Of a stretch of DNA of 64,000 nucleotides, positions 34,111 through 45,955 are shown one piece after another. The notes beneath the pieces are model-generated. The model was not told where the DNA came from and did no database searches. It saw only the letters and a program-made list of their open reading frames with translations. Both the position numbers and the translations under genes were made by a program. The stretch spans positions 84,453,982 to 84,517,981 of the forward strand of contig NW_026947484.1 in the NCBI RefSeq assembly GCF_034190915.1, written 5' to 3'. Origin of the DNA: Cavia porcellus (Eukaryota > Chordata > Mammalia > Rodentia > Caviidae). The first letter of the stretch is position 1; every line of letters starts with the position of its first letter.

Positions 34111-34474
34111 ATTATTATGAATCTACAACACAGACAGAAATATCAGCTCAAATGGAACAGCAAGATATAGGAAAAGTCTAGGGAAAGCTCTACCTTGGAA
34201 CCCCAGTGTATTCAGAAAGTGTTGCCAGGGACAGGAATGCATCCTGGGGCCCTGGATTTTGAGTAACCATTGGGATCAATAACAGCAATCCAGGAACTTT
34301 CTGTCGTGGAATCTGAAATCCAAGGTTCAAAATGTAGGTGAAAGACAGAGGAGGATGCCAGGTATTGAAAATAGCAGAAAGCTGACTCTTGAAGTAGTAA
34401 GGAAAATATTCTAGCTGGTCTAACCACACTGTAAAGATACGTTGACTCTGAGGTAGTAGATTCGGAAGAATTAA
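34111..34474. other. Unannotated spacer
   Basis: I see no gene. Two overlapping minus frames (34190-34429) have no domain. Confidence 0.35.
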
Positions 34475-34690
34475 AGGCTGACAGAACCCTGGATAAAGTC
34501 CGAATATCTGCCTCCTAGTTTAATCTTGACACCAGAAACTCTTATTCTGAGCAAATTTTATGTCATATTGATGATTCTGTTTTCTGATTAATAGAATAAG
34601 GATAATTTTATTTGCTTTGCCTACAAAGCACTGTTGGGATGATTAAAAGAAGCAATGTATTAAAAACACTCAGAAAATTCCTAGGCACTA
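34475..34690 (+). repeat. MIR SINE relic, sense
   Basis: The text 'ctgttttctgattaatagaa', 'taaggataattttatttgct' and 'gttgggatgattaaaagaag', then 'actcagaaaattcctaggca' follows MIR (cctcatctgtaaaatggggataat...gttgtgaggattaaatg...gcctggcac). Confidence 0.7.
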
Positions 34691-34920
34691 TATCAAATCA
34701 TTCATAAATTCATTCAGGAATATTCACTGAATCTTTATCTTGCTCCAGGGGTTGTAGTATAACGATTAAGAAAAAAAGATTCTATGTGTTGCTTTAAAGT
34801 CCTCACAATCTAATAGCGAGTCAAATATCAAAAATCTATCAACAATTAAGCATATAATTTATGATATAAACTGCTACCAACTTTCAAGGAAAACAGGCAC
34901 AAAGCTCAGGAAAACTAAAC
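34691..34920. repeat. L2/MIR-class relic (probable)
   Basis: The text 'attcattcaggaatattcac' and 'gttgtagtataacgattaag', then 'gtcctcacaatctaatagcg' resembles the common 'ttcattcaacaaatatttattgagc...' ancient repeat text. Divergence is high. Confidence 0.4.
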
Positions 34921-35038
34921 ATGGAAGGAAAGGCTTGGTGTGCCTTAGCAAAGATAGGAGACCACAGAGGAAGCAGAGGATGAGCTTACGTGTAGTAGAT
35001 TGCTGGAAGCTTTTCAGTTGTTTTCAGTTGGACTGAGT

Positions 35039-35062
35039 GCGTGCGTGTGTGTGTGTGTGTGT

Positions 35063-35115
<53 letters not shown>

Positions 35116-35120
35116 TGTGT
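35039..35120. repeat. (GT)n microsatellite
   Basis: About 40 GT units with two TATG interruptions. Confidence 0.97.
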
Positions 35121-36387
35121 AGAGGGAGTAATTCTTTTTTCAGGGACAAAGGATAGAATGTACACAAAGAACAATGAATATCTTTGTGGATTGAATTAGA
35201 CATTAAAATTGTAGGTTAATGAAGCCCAAGTCTGCTTGAGGGCTTCCATTTTTCAGTCTAGTCCACATGGTCACTTCAGTTCCAGAACATATTAGGAAAG
35301 GATTGATCTTGATCCTGGATTATTCCTTTCATTTGGCCTGGTTTTGTCATTCTTTCACTTACATCAGAGTTAGCTTTGCACCAGCGAGTGTCTCTGCTTC
35401 TGACAGTCCACAGAAAGCATGGCTTCTGCTCTTTCATGAACTATAATTCGTACATTCATCAGGGAGACCTTCTGCACCAGGCTAAGGGCATTAACTCAGC
35501 AAGCATTGTGGCTGATTTTGTCCTTTCTTCCCCATAGCTGTGAACAGAAGGTTTCAGTTTCCATTGCCTGTTATGCTACTTCACCCTTCTAAGCAGAAAT
35601 ATTCTGATGAAGAAGCCCAACTGTTTGTATAATTTTGCTGATGTAAGACGTCTGTATATGAGTTCATGGTATCTGGTAGTGTTTGAAATGTACAGAATCG
35701 AGAACATCAATTAACTCTGTAAGTACATCATGTAACACTTTAGGAAATATTCAGTTACTATGACAGCACCAAAGCTCCAAAAAAGATGAAATAAAGAAAT
35801 GTGTATACTCTGGGGAAATAATTCTTGAATACATGTGATGTACATGTAGAAAAAAATCCATTCAGTGCTATATCTTGTGATGCAATTTTAAGCCATTTTC
35901 TTTTATGTCAAGATGGATTTCATAAAGTACTTCTTACATTGGAGAACAAAAAAACCATCTGTCTCTTGGTTCTCTTTCATGTACTATACACTTATTTAGC
36001 ACTTGGTAAATGCTGTCTTGTGGACAAGGAGAATAGAGGGGAAATTCCTTCAAGAAAGATAAGATGCAAGTGAAATGTACAGCGTCATATTTCTTTTGAA
36101 GAACCTCTCTTGTGGGCTCTGTAACGAGGTCAGTCTGGGTGCTCTGCTCTGCTGTGATCACACTCACAATCTAAGAAGGTACATAGTTCAGCGTTGTTCA
36201 CATGTGTCACTTCAGCACTTTTTCAAAGAAGCAAAATACGCTGGAGAAAATCTATCATGAAAGGTTACCACAGAAATTTCCATATGGCTTTCTAAGGTGG
36301 AAAGATGGCACTCTGGATACTCTGGATGTTCGGATGTGACAAGAGACAAGAAGTAGGGGAAGAGAGGAAGGAGGGATGAAGGAAAGT

Positions 36388-36390
<3 letters not shown>

Positions 36391-36456
<66 letters not shown>

Positions 36457-36472
36457 GAGAGAGAGAGAGAGG
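36391..36472. repeat. (AG)n microsatellite
   Basis: About 30 uninterrupted AG units, one AAAGG break, then about seven more. The tract is homopurine and could form triplex structure. Confidence 0.97.
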
Positions 36473-36814
36473 AAACAGATGAGAGCAAGTCCTCACAATA
36501 ATATTTAAGCCTTTTTCCAAGTATACCTGTGGCCCACTTGTTTTCTCATTTATTTATAAATTCATTTCTTTAATTGATGTGTAAATTTATAGAGTTGCCA
36601 TCTTTGTATCATAAAACATCAAAACAGCTGATCTAAGCAAGAGTACAAACAAGGATCTCACTCTTCTTTATGAGAAATTTGGTTATGCTATAGAAATCAA
36701 TAAATACCTGTTACATATGATGGCTTAGGCTACCAAAGGTAGAACTTTGCGAAACTAGTACAATCTCATTTCTTTAAAAAAAATAAATGATGTGGCATCA
36801 TCTAGTGAAAAGAA

Positions 36815-36950
36815 TGTTTGGTGAACAGGCAATTCTACTTGTAGGAATTGATGTGCATGCATATTAAGTTATATACTCAAAAGATTTCCCAGCACCATCA
36901 TTTGCAATAGACCCAAGCTAGGAATAAGAAATATCCACTGAATAAAACGT

Positions 36951-36998
<48 letters not shown>

Positions 36999-37570
36999 TT
37001 TACATAAAAATGACAGAAGTGTAACTACATTTAACAGCATTGCAATTTGACAATCACAATGTTAAATGATAGAAGGTAGGTGTACAAATATGCATAAAAT
37101 ATTATCTTATTCATTGGCATAAAAGTACAATTGAAATATGTTCTATGGGAATACTTGGTAAAATAGGAAAGACAGCCAAGGGAATGACGATTGGAATTGT
37201 TGGATATACTGTGCTTACTTCGTGGAAAGTTTGAGTGTTTTGAGATCAGGAGATTTTGGGAATACTAAGAAAGTTTAAATTTTTGAAGTAAGTGGTGATA
37301 TACAGTATATGAGACTTCATAATATAGTGATTCATAGAATCACACTTATACATGTTTATGTACCTTTTCAAATGTGTGTCATATTTCATAAAAGCAAACA
37401 TAAAACATGGGGATAGGATCTAGGGACAGAGGAAGATGGGGAGGAGGTGTGTAGAGGTGGGAGTAAAAAGACTGAAACTGATATGTATGAACACTGACTC
37501 CCCAAGATGAATATATTATGTATCACAAATGTACAAATAAAAAGGGGACCATATATAAATATATACTACA
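36815..37570 (+). mobile_element. L1 LINE 3' end, sense, with internal TA array
   Basis: The text 'ggcaattctacttgtaggaa', 'catcatttgcaatagaccca' and 'agctaggaataagaaatatc' is the L1 3' end of ORF2. A TA array at 36950-36997 follows. The end is a purine-rich 3' UTR (about 37405-37480) and 'tgtatcacaaatgtacaaat', similar to the 9.3 and 19.1 kb tails. Confidence 0.7.
36950..36997. repeat. (TA)n microsatellite within L1
   Basis: ATACATACAT leads into about 19 TA units. Confidence 0.95.
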
Positions 37571-37599
37571 TAAAATATATAATATACAGTATAAGTGTA

Positions 37600-38560
37600 T
37601 ATACCAGCAATATATTACAACCAAATAGATTCAGTTCAGGATTTCAAGAAAGATTCTATTTAGAAAATCTATCATGGTAATTTCCATAAAAAAATTGCAC
37701 AGGAAAAAAAGCTTATTTACAACTCATGCAAACTCAATAGTTACTAAAAATGATTCTTTAAATTGTCATATATGACTTCTTTAAACCCAAGAAATCTAAA
37801 AACTTTGATGGTTTGTGTATCATATAACCTTCCATTAATGTTATACACAGTTATACACAAGTGAGAGACGTCACTTTCCCATTAATGATAGCAGCAAAAT
37901 GATGCTTACAAGTGAAGGTTTTGTCTAATTTGTAATAAAGTAAAAGTACTAAAAGATGAAGAGAATTGGGTTTGAGTAGGTAAGACTGTCCTTTTAGTGG
38001 ATGACATGAATATCTATCTAGAAAAGTTATCTGAATCAAGTGCAGAGTGGTATTTGTGTTTTCTTGCTAGATACAAGATCAACTTATAAAAACAAATGGC
38101 ATTTTTAACATCAACATTAGCCAAAGTGAAAACGTAATTTCAATAGTAACAAAAAATATAAAATGTGTGAGGCTTTAACTGACAATGAATAATCAAAACT
38201 TCAATGGAGAAAAATTTTATCATTAACACAGAGCATAGAAAAAGATGAAATAAAAAAGGAAACATTCTGTGTTGTTATTTTGGGTGTTATTTGGATTTTA
38301 TTAAAAATAAAAATAATTTTCCCTGAAAATTAGTAAATCGATTCCAGGTAACCAGAAGCAAAATTTCATCTGAATCAGTTTTAGACTTAAATGTAATAAT
38401 TTTAAAGTTTACAATTGAAGAATAAAGACAAACAGATAGCTGATTCTTCTTTGAAAAAAGAAAAGCAAAAAGAAGAGATTTACTCTCTCATATAAGATAA
38501 AAACCTTTATAATAAACCACTACAATTTTAGCTCAGGAACAATGAAGATGGAATAGTGAA
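37600..38560 (+). mobile_element. L1 ORF2 relic, sense (older)
   Basis: The text 'ggtttgagtaggtaagactg', 'agatacaagatcaacttata', 'aaaacaaatggcatttttaa' and 'tcaatggagaaaaattttat' matches the middle and 3' half of L1 ORF2. It is heavily decayed and its limits are uncertain. Confidence 0.55.
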
Positions 38561-38795
38561 CTTACTAACAAATCTGAAAAGCCAATAACAAAACAGCATA
38601 AAAATCAATAAGAAATTAGTGGGTTGTTTAGCACAGGGTTTTGAGAAAATTGATTCACAATATTCAGAAAAATAAAAACTGAATCCTCACTGAAATATGC
38701 ACATCAGTATATTTATCATAATGGCAACATGTACACAATGCATAGTATGAAGATCAGCATTTTCCCATCTTTTCTTCAGGCATTTTTCTAAATTT
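38561..38795. other. Unannotated spacer
   Basis: No gene or confident repeat; possibly more L1 decay. Confidence 0.3.
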
Positions 38796-38955
38796 TAATA
38801 AATTTTAAATTTGTACAATTTTCAGTGCAATCCTGTTGGGTTTGTTAGTGTTATAACACCCATTTTATAAGTAAAAAGGTGTATAGTGTGTCAGTTGTTT
38901 AAATTCACTCAATTAATAGGGGGCCAATATTGTGAATTCGAAGTGTTATGATTTC
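38796..38955 (-). repeat. MIR SINE relic, antisense (probable)
   Basis: The text 'cagtgcaatcctgttgggtt', 'tataacacccattttataag' and 'taaaaaggtg' resembles reversed MIR (cctcacaacaaccctgtgaggta..cccattttacagatgagg). Confidence 0.55.
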
Positions 38956-39364
38956 AATATCTTTGTTTTAGTTACTATACTGCACACATAAAACTATAAA
39001 TTACACAGTAAATCTTTATGATTTAGATATGGGGAAGAGTATTTTTTAAAAAAAAATGCCCAAAGCAAACTTAAGCTCTAAATCAGAATTTTATAAAACA
39101 GAAACTATTTCAATCTTTTATCTACTGAAAATTGAATAGAAAATTTAATTTTCAATGACAGTTTCAGAGTTAGATTATTAAGCAATTTTTGCTAACCAAT
39201 AAGAAGCACAGAGACTCTATTGGAAAACAATGCAAAGATAAAGGAAACTACTCAGTAAGCAGGAGGGAAGAAATTCTCCTCTCTATCCTCCTCCCTCTAA
39301 AATCTTCTAATCAGAATATGATGTCCAAATGCTTGTAGTTATAGAAGTGGAGGTTAAAAAACTG
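38956..39364. other. Unannotated spacer
   Basis: I see no gene or confident repeat. Confidence 0.35.
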
Positions 39365-39740
39365 ACATAATTTTTTACTTATTGTATTGACAAAAGTGAG
39401 AAAGCTGAGTTGTACCACGCGTTGGCAATGATTCAGTGGCTCTCATCTAATTCTTTAGACAATATAGTTAGTGGTGGAATTTCTGTAGAATGATCTGGCA
39501 GTGCTGTGGTCATTTCAGAGTGTGCACAGCCTATGATGAGCACAAAGACACTCCTGAACACATAATTTCAGGGGAATCTTTCTCAAATGCAAGAGTTCAT
39601 ATGCATAGACATTCACTGGTAAGTTGTTTCAAAGAATTACAGGTCATGTACTGATAGGTGACCTTGGTATTTTCATGCCACAGAATACCACAAATCAGGT
39701 AGAAGCAAGAGATAATGTTCAGACCAAAATTCTTGAAATT
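39365..39740 (+). mobile_element. Old L1 relic, sense (probable)
   Basis: The order 'gacaaaagtgagaaagctga', 'gttggcaatgattcagtggc', 'tgatctggcagtgctgtggt', 'gttcatatgcatagacattc' resembles the older L1M ORF2 3' end (cactgctggtggga...ttggcag...cctatgaccc...tgttcat). Confidence 0.45.
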
Positions 39741-41134
39741 AAAATAATGCTAAATAAAAATAGTAAGAAATAGAACAAATTTCACCAGAAGGGATACAAA
39801 TGAAATGTACTAGAATGCCTATGGGAGGAGAGAGAAATGGGAATAGAGAATGGAAAGAAAAGAGAGTAAGTACATGGACGCATGGGTGAATAAAATAAAA
39901 GCATTGATAGCTGGTTATCAGACTGAGGAGTCTGACCAAGCCATGCCTCTTTCCCTGAGGTCACGGAAAGGAGACAAAAGCAATAAGAAAACAAGGCCAC
40001 GTGGATCGGGACTCTATGGAGTTTACTGATACCTGTTTGTAAGACAGGAGACAGACACCTAACCACTAATAACAGTACTGCTCTTTAAACTACTGTCTTT
40101 GAGAAGTCGGATAGAAGACAGGGATACAATATAAGGTCTCAGAGAAAATGGGCATGTTATTATTAATCATAGCTGAAGATGCTAAATATATATTTGTGAA
40201 ATACAGAAATCAGACCAGCAGATCGTTCATGTATCTTGCAGTTTCAAAACTGAGGAGTGTTGGAGCTGTCAGGTGTTTAACATTTAACTGGAAAATATAG
40301 ACTCATTTATTATTTCAAATAACTTAATATATATTATGAAGCAATTTGAGAACAAAAGCATTTATTTGAGGAATTGCATGACAATTATTTAAAAAATAAT
40401 CATCAAACATAAGAATTTATGAATTCCATAAAACAGAGCAAAGAAATGAGAATGAAACGTTAATTAGAAAATGACACTGGCCTAGGTTCAGCCTTAAATG
40501 TTTCTGATAGAGTGAATCAAATGCAACTATAACAAAAGAAGACATTCAATAATTAAATTAAGTAATCAAAGATGCAACAAGGAAGACAGTTAATCTGAAA
40601 ACATATATGTAAATTGAAGAAAGACCTGAGTATGCATTCTACAGGAACAAAACTACACAGAATCAAGCAAGGATATGTTTTAAAAATCTTAAGCTAGTGG
40701 GGTTTATAAAAAACAAATATCTCTGCAGAAGTTCTCATTATTATGAAAGATATACCATTTTTCTTTTCTTCTGTAACATTAAAATGCAAGAAAACTATGC
40801 TTCAGATTTTTAGAATTACAGATTTTCAAAACAACAATATGGTTTTAAACATACATTGCACCCCAAGTGTCTTCTATTGAGCCTAGTTATTGTTATATAT
40901 AAAAGCAAACTTTATGAGATGTAAGTTGACTCTGAAAGCATATCTTTATTAGAATCATTATTCAAAGACATACTTCAGCTGGTCAAGATACAAATAAAGA
41001 TAAACAATCAACAACTGAGAAAAAAGTCTCTACTGAACATCCAGGTAGTACAAAAGTGAAGGACACTGATTTTAGTGTGGTTCGAGTTATTAACCTGGCT
41101 CCCATAATTATGTGATTTCTTTGCATCTCATTGT
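39741..41134. other. Unannotated stretch
   Basis: I see no supported gene. Overlapping minus frames at 39739-40066 have no domain. Confidence 0.35.
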
Positions 41135-41260
41135 AAAAAATATCCTTGAAATGAGAAAAAGTATTGAGCATTTTGCAGAGTTACTGTGAACATGAAATGA
41201 ATAGATGTTTGTTAAGTGTTTAGGATGGGGTCTGATACAAAGTGAAAGTGCAGTGAATGT
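41135..41260 (+). repeat. MIR SINE relic, sense
   Basis: The text 'gcagagttactgtgaacatg', 'aaatgaatagatgtttgtta' and 'ggatggggtctgatacaaag' matches the MIR 3' third. Confidence 0.55.
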
Positions 41261-41399
41261 GATCTATAATTATATGTTTAGATTGTAACAGGAAGCTAGC
41301 AAAATTTTTGTCTTTGTCCAATTTCCATGGAGCAATTATCTAAGCTAATTATGCTAATGAATGATAGACATAAAGTCAAAGAATAATAATTTGAATAAT

Positions 41400-41590
41400 A
41401 AGTAAATATTAAGTGTTAACAACATGGCAAGAAATTTATGTATACTATTTCAATTAATCTTCATAATACATATCCAAAGTAAGTACTATTATTAATGTTA
41501 ATTCTTCTCCAAAGTCACAAAGCTTGTAAAGCGATGGAGCTAGGATCTGAACACTGCCCTCTGCTAGCTCCATGATAGTGCATCAAAATT
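41400..41590 (-). repeat. MIR SINE relic, antisense
   Basis: The text 'actatttcaattaatcttca', 'aagtaagtactattattaat' and 'caaagtcacaaagcttgtaa', then 'gcgatggagctaggatctga' and 'acactgccc' is a clear reversed MIR (aaggtcacacagctagtaag..gagctgggattcgaaccc). Confidence 0.85.
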
Positions 41591-42214
41591 AATTCTTTAT
41601 TTTGTCTCACACAAGATTTAAGACAAACTCTACCAGCTCATTCCATACCTCTTTTTCTTCAAGTACTTTTACAAAATTACAATTAAGTAAATAGTATGCA
41701 ATGCAGGGGCAAGCTAGATTGGCAAGAAAAGATATTTCAATGGCCTACCATGAAACAATCCGATCTAGGACATAGATTTGATGTCATCTCAACAATGACC
41801 AACTGACCTGACACGCACTTCTATGGCAGCATTTTCAACATGCACTCTTGACAAGTTTGTCTGTCTTTTTTTCTGTCTCTCAGAAGACAAAGTGCCTGAT
41901 GCTCAATGAATTCATGTGTAATTGATACTACAATTTTAGTTGAGGACTGCTGGTTAAAGTTTCCTAAATAAACAGTCAATAACTAAAGAACAAAAATAGT
42001 AGTTGATGTAATGTAAAAATACAATGAAGAAAAAGTGAACATATTCTAATTTAAAGGATTTTCCCGCCAAAACTAATAATGAAGACATTTGAGAAACTCA
42101 TATGTGCTGTCTTAGAACATACTCACTGTGTATTAGGAAGAATTAACATAGAAAGGAGAAAATGAAGAAAAGATGAATGAAAGAAGATAGGACTAAAAGA
42201 ATAGAAGAAAAGAA
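41591..42214. other. Unannotated stretch
   Basis: I see no gene. There is an A/G-rich patch at 42150-42215. Confidence 0.35.
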
Positions 42215-42375
42215 ATTAATATTTATTGAGGACTGGCCCCTAGCCAATAACTGATGTTAACAGATACTATCTCATTTAATTCTTAAAACAATACGGATAC
42301 AAAGATTTTATAAATAAGAAAACTGAGACCAAGACAAGTTGAAAACTTCCTAGTGATGCTCAGAATCAGGTAAAG
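42215..42375 (-). repeat. MIR SINE relic, antisense
   Basis: The text 'taatatttattgaggactgg', 'actatctcatttaattctta' and 'aaataagaaaactgagacca', then 'agacaagttgaaaacttcct' matches reversed MIR. Confidence 0.75.
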
Positions 42376-44139
42376 ACTTCTGCATTGTCTTGTATATTTT
42401 TCAAGGAGCTTTAATAAATGAATCTATTAATATTTTTTATTTTGAGGCACAAACACATACATTAAGTGGTGACAACATTAAACTGAAAACCACATTCCTA
42501 TTCTAATTGATTTTGGATGGACTGATATTTAGAGATACTTAAGGGACTAGTATATGAAGTTCAAGTTTCTGTTTGCATGTGCAAGTGTGTTACTTTTCAG
42601 TGACTATTCCTAGAGAGACAAAATTATTCATAGACGGAAGATATTACTGGGAAGTATATGTATCATGCTTCTAATTAAACTGTCTTTAAAAAAAGTCCAA
42701 GTTCAAGTACCCCATGGATTTGGAAGTATACTATTTTGAATCTGCCAGTTTCCCTAGAATAGAGGGGTTATTTCTAGCATGGCACCTGTTGCCATAAATT
42801 GGGAATAGCCATTACCCCTTAATGAATTATCTGGATGGAACATGTATGTTGCTCACATTTATAAATTATTTGACCTTTTACTGAGTTGAAGTCACATATA
42901 ACCAATTATAGAATTTACATTAATACATTAGAATTATATTGAAAGGATGCGGTTCTGCTTTGGAGTGATGGGCAGAAGGCATAATGGGGAAGAGAGTATT
43001 TTGCCACATGGCATTTACAAAATGAAGCTCAGAAAAATGGAAAGTACTGACTTTAGAGATTTACAAAAGCTACGATCGGACTGTACAGGTACATATTCCA
43101 AAAATATACACCACTTTGAAGCCAAAACACATTCAATTACTTGGAGCTGACTCTGAATGACATTCACTGGAATCTCCTGAGACTGCCATCCTTCTTCTTT
43201 TTCTTATGTTTATAGTGAGATTACTTTCAGTTACAGATTCTTGTGAAGCTGAAAATCTGAGCTTTGACAATAAACTCAGCCTTGATACTCATTTCATATA
43301 TATTCATTTTATAGATTAAAGCAGTTCAATTACCTATATATAAGCACTAGACCAGCCCCAAGTATTTCAGATTCAAAAATTACTTTTCAAAATTAGTTTT
43401 AGATGGTTTTTGAAAGATTTTACAACTAATGAAATTATTCGAAATATTTGGAAATTCTTCTAAAGTGTTCCTAAAGGAAGAGAGAATAAATCTTACAGAT
43501 ATTAATATCATGATGCAAAATCTAATGCAAAGGAACATTAGGTTTTAGAAATTTTGTCAATATTCACTAAGATATTAAAATTATTCCAGGAAATTCTCTT
43601 GAACAAATTGAATTATATTTTCCTAAACAAAAGGAAGTTTTTAATTAAAGAAAATGACTTTGACGTTCCATTACCATGAACAACATGATCATAAATACAT
43701 GTAGCTCTAGATCTCTACCTTGAGTAACAGATTAAATATTCCAAGGTTAATTTCTTTCTTTATAGCTATTTCTCAAAGCCATTCTATGGAGACTTAAGCT
43801 ATAGATTTATGAATCATGCAGGGCAAAGGGTATTTCTAAACAGGAAATAAAAGAGATGATGAACTGATAACATACGCATTTTTTGCAGGCTAAATGTGCA
43901 CTGTGCAGATTTGTATGAACACAATGGGTATAAAACTGTCAGTGAGATCAACCTTGGTATTATGACTGTGGCTTCCTAGGTATCAGGGCTGAAAGGACTC
44001 CACAGACTTTTAACAGTACCCTGATTCACTAGTCTCCAGTAATTTGCCATTCTTTTATTTTCAAAAGCTCTGTGATTTCAGGCTACTGATCTTATATTTG
44101 TATTTCTTGTCACTTAAATCAGTCTATTAATATTTTTTT
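42376..44139. other. Unannotated stretch
   Basis: I see no gene or confident repeat in 1.8 kb. The frame 42947-43150 has no recognisable domain. Confidence 0.35.
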
Positions 44140-44310
44140 GCTCCTCATTGAGTACTCTTCCATGCTTGATACTTAACAAAAAGTTCAGGATTGGAGATAA
44201 AGATAATATTATGGATCCCATTGTTTATCATTAATGGGATTATATATATTTTTTAAAGAAAAAAGATAACCTTGAAACAGATATTCAAACAGATTAGTAG
44301 GACAGGTACA
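44140..44310. repeat. Ancient L2/MIR-class relic (possible)
   Basis: The text 'gctcctcattgagtactctt', 'ccatgcttgatacttaacaa' and 'ggattggagataaagataat' resembles the 'tattgagcacctactatgtgccaggc' ancient repeat, at low confidence. Confidence 0.3.
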
Positions 44311-44613
44311 ATAATTAATACACTATGCATTTTTGTCTTCAAAGACTTATTCAGAGTACACGATATAGGCATGATTTCTGTATCAAACAATAGTAGCACA
44401 AACCTTTCTTTTCAATGAACTAAGAGGAACTACCTGTGTAACTATCTTAACTCTTTTGCATACGTTTCTATATATTTTTCTTTTCCTCTTTCTGTCTTCC
44501 CCATCTCAGTTTGTCTTTTATTCTGAACAGTTTCTTCTCAGTTCACAGTATCTATTGTATGCTCTGGATCCTATGTACTCATTTGGTTTCTCACACTTTT
44601 TAGTCAATATAAT

Positions 44614-45009
44614 TGTGTTGGTTACTTTTCTCTCATAGCTGGGACAAAACGCCCAACACCCAAAATGAAGGAAGGATAGGTTTATTTAGCTCACAGTCTG
44701 TGGAGGTTTCAGTCCATAATCAGCTGGCTCCCAGACAAGGTTGTAAGTCATGAGGGCAACACTTTAGGGCAGCAGCCACAAAAGCAGCCAGAGCAAAAGG
44801 CAGGGAAAAGCAAGCCTCTTTTCCTATTTTATGTTGTATACAGAACACCTCCCTCACCCCAAACCTGGGGCAGGTATAGCACTCACAAAATCTCTGTGTC
44901 TTCTTTTTTCACAAGATGATATCCACAAAGTAACGATCCTGGCTCACAGCTGAGTCTCTTAATTAAAAGTCTAAACTTCTCAAGTTGACACAGTGTGTCA
45001 ACCATAATA
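44614..45009 (-). mobile_element. MaLR-type LTR relic, antisense
   Basis: It starts TGTGTTGGTTACTTTTCTCT. It continues 'agctgggacaaaacgcccaa', 'ggtttatttagctcacagtc' and 'tgtggaggtttcagtccata', and ends near 'agttgacacagtgtgtcaac'. This is the reverse complement layout of MaLR LTRs of the ORR1/MLT1 kind. It abuts the L1 fragment that follows. Confidence 0.75.
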
Positions 45010-45745
45010 ACAATGTTTACACATATGGGTGTGATTTATTTCACTTAAGAGTATGGTCTCCTGTGGCACTGATTTACCTATGAAACTCCCCAGCTTATCC
45101 TTATTTAAGGGTGAGTAGTACTCCTTTAAGTTAAAAAAAACCCACATTTTAATCCATTCTTTGTGGAATTAGATGAAATTTCAGTTTTTTAAAATTCAAA
45201 TGACCATTGATGTTGAACATTTTTTTCATGTATTTACTCTCCATTTGTATTTCTTCATCTGAAAAGTCTATTCATCTTAGATGTGCAGTTTTGGATTTGG
45301 TTTTTGAATTTGGTGAATTTTTTTCCATATTGTTCTATGTTCTGGATGTAAGTCCTTTGTGGGGAAGCTGACTATACTTTTTTCCCACTCTGTAGGTTTT
45401 CTTTTTACTATGTTGTGATTTCTTTTATTGTGAAAAAGATTTTTAATGAGGTGAGATCCCATTTGTTGATTCTTTGTCATATTTCATTTGCGGTCTGAGT
45501 TTTGTTCATGAAATCTCTGCTTACAACTATGTGTTTGGGACTTCTATTTTCTCTTCCAGTAAACTTAGTGTTCTTATTTTAACATTTAGATCTTTGATCC
45601 ATCTTGACTTTAGTTTTGAGCATGGCGATGGACATGGCCCCAGTTTTAATCTTTGGCATGTGGAAAGCCAGTTTTTCCAGCACCATTTATTAAAGAGGCT
45701 TTCTTTATTAAAATGAATGTGTTTCACCCTTTTGTCAAAGGTGAA
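45010..45745 (-). mobile_element. L1 ORF2 C-terminal part and 3' end, antisense
   Basis: On the minus strand a frame at 45772-45527 reads ...SLFNKWCWKNWLS...SRWIKDLNVK..., and 45480-45277 reads ...KRKPTEWEKSIVSF.... Both are hallmark L1 ORF2 C-terminal motifs in the right order, with a frameshift between them. The plus-strand text 'ccagcaccatttattaaaga' is the reversed L1 signature. Confidence 0.92.
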
Positions 45746-45955
45746 AACCAATAGAGAGAAGCCACCAGGCACAGAAAGCAGTTGAACAGAGGAAAAAGAC
45801 AGGGAACAGACAACAGGAAAACAAAATGAAAAAGAAAAGCTTATACATGTAATTTACAAATGTCAACATAAATGATCTTAGCTCACCAATTAAAAGAAAC
45901 AGACAGGCAGAATGGATCAAGAAGCAAGATCCAACAAATACTGCATTCAACATTT
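45740..45955 (+). mobile_element. L1 ORF2 N-terminal part, sense (inverted segment)
   Basis: The plus strand around 45870-45950 reads NVNINDLSSPIKRNRQAEWIKKQDPT, the start of the L1 ORF2 endonuclease domain, preceded by A-rich inter-ORF sequence. It lies between two antisense L1 pieces and is inverted relative to both. Confidence 0.8.

Larger units (their letters stand above)
34921..36814. other. Unannotated stretch with GT and AG arrays
   Basis: I see no gene. The frames at 34986-35174 and 36212-36520 are translations of the GT and AG arrays. Confidence 0.45.

Noticed and set aside
34986..35174. Minus frame rich in Thr-His
   Set aside because: Translation of the GT/CA microsatellite.
36212..36520. 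Minus frames rich in Leu-Ser
   Set aside because: Translation of the AG/CT microsatellite.
35039..36997. CRISPR-like or regulatory array
   Set aside because: The repeats are simple dinucleotides with no spacer structure, in a mammalian context.
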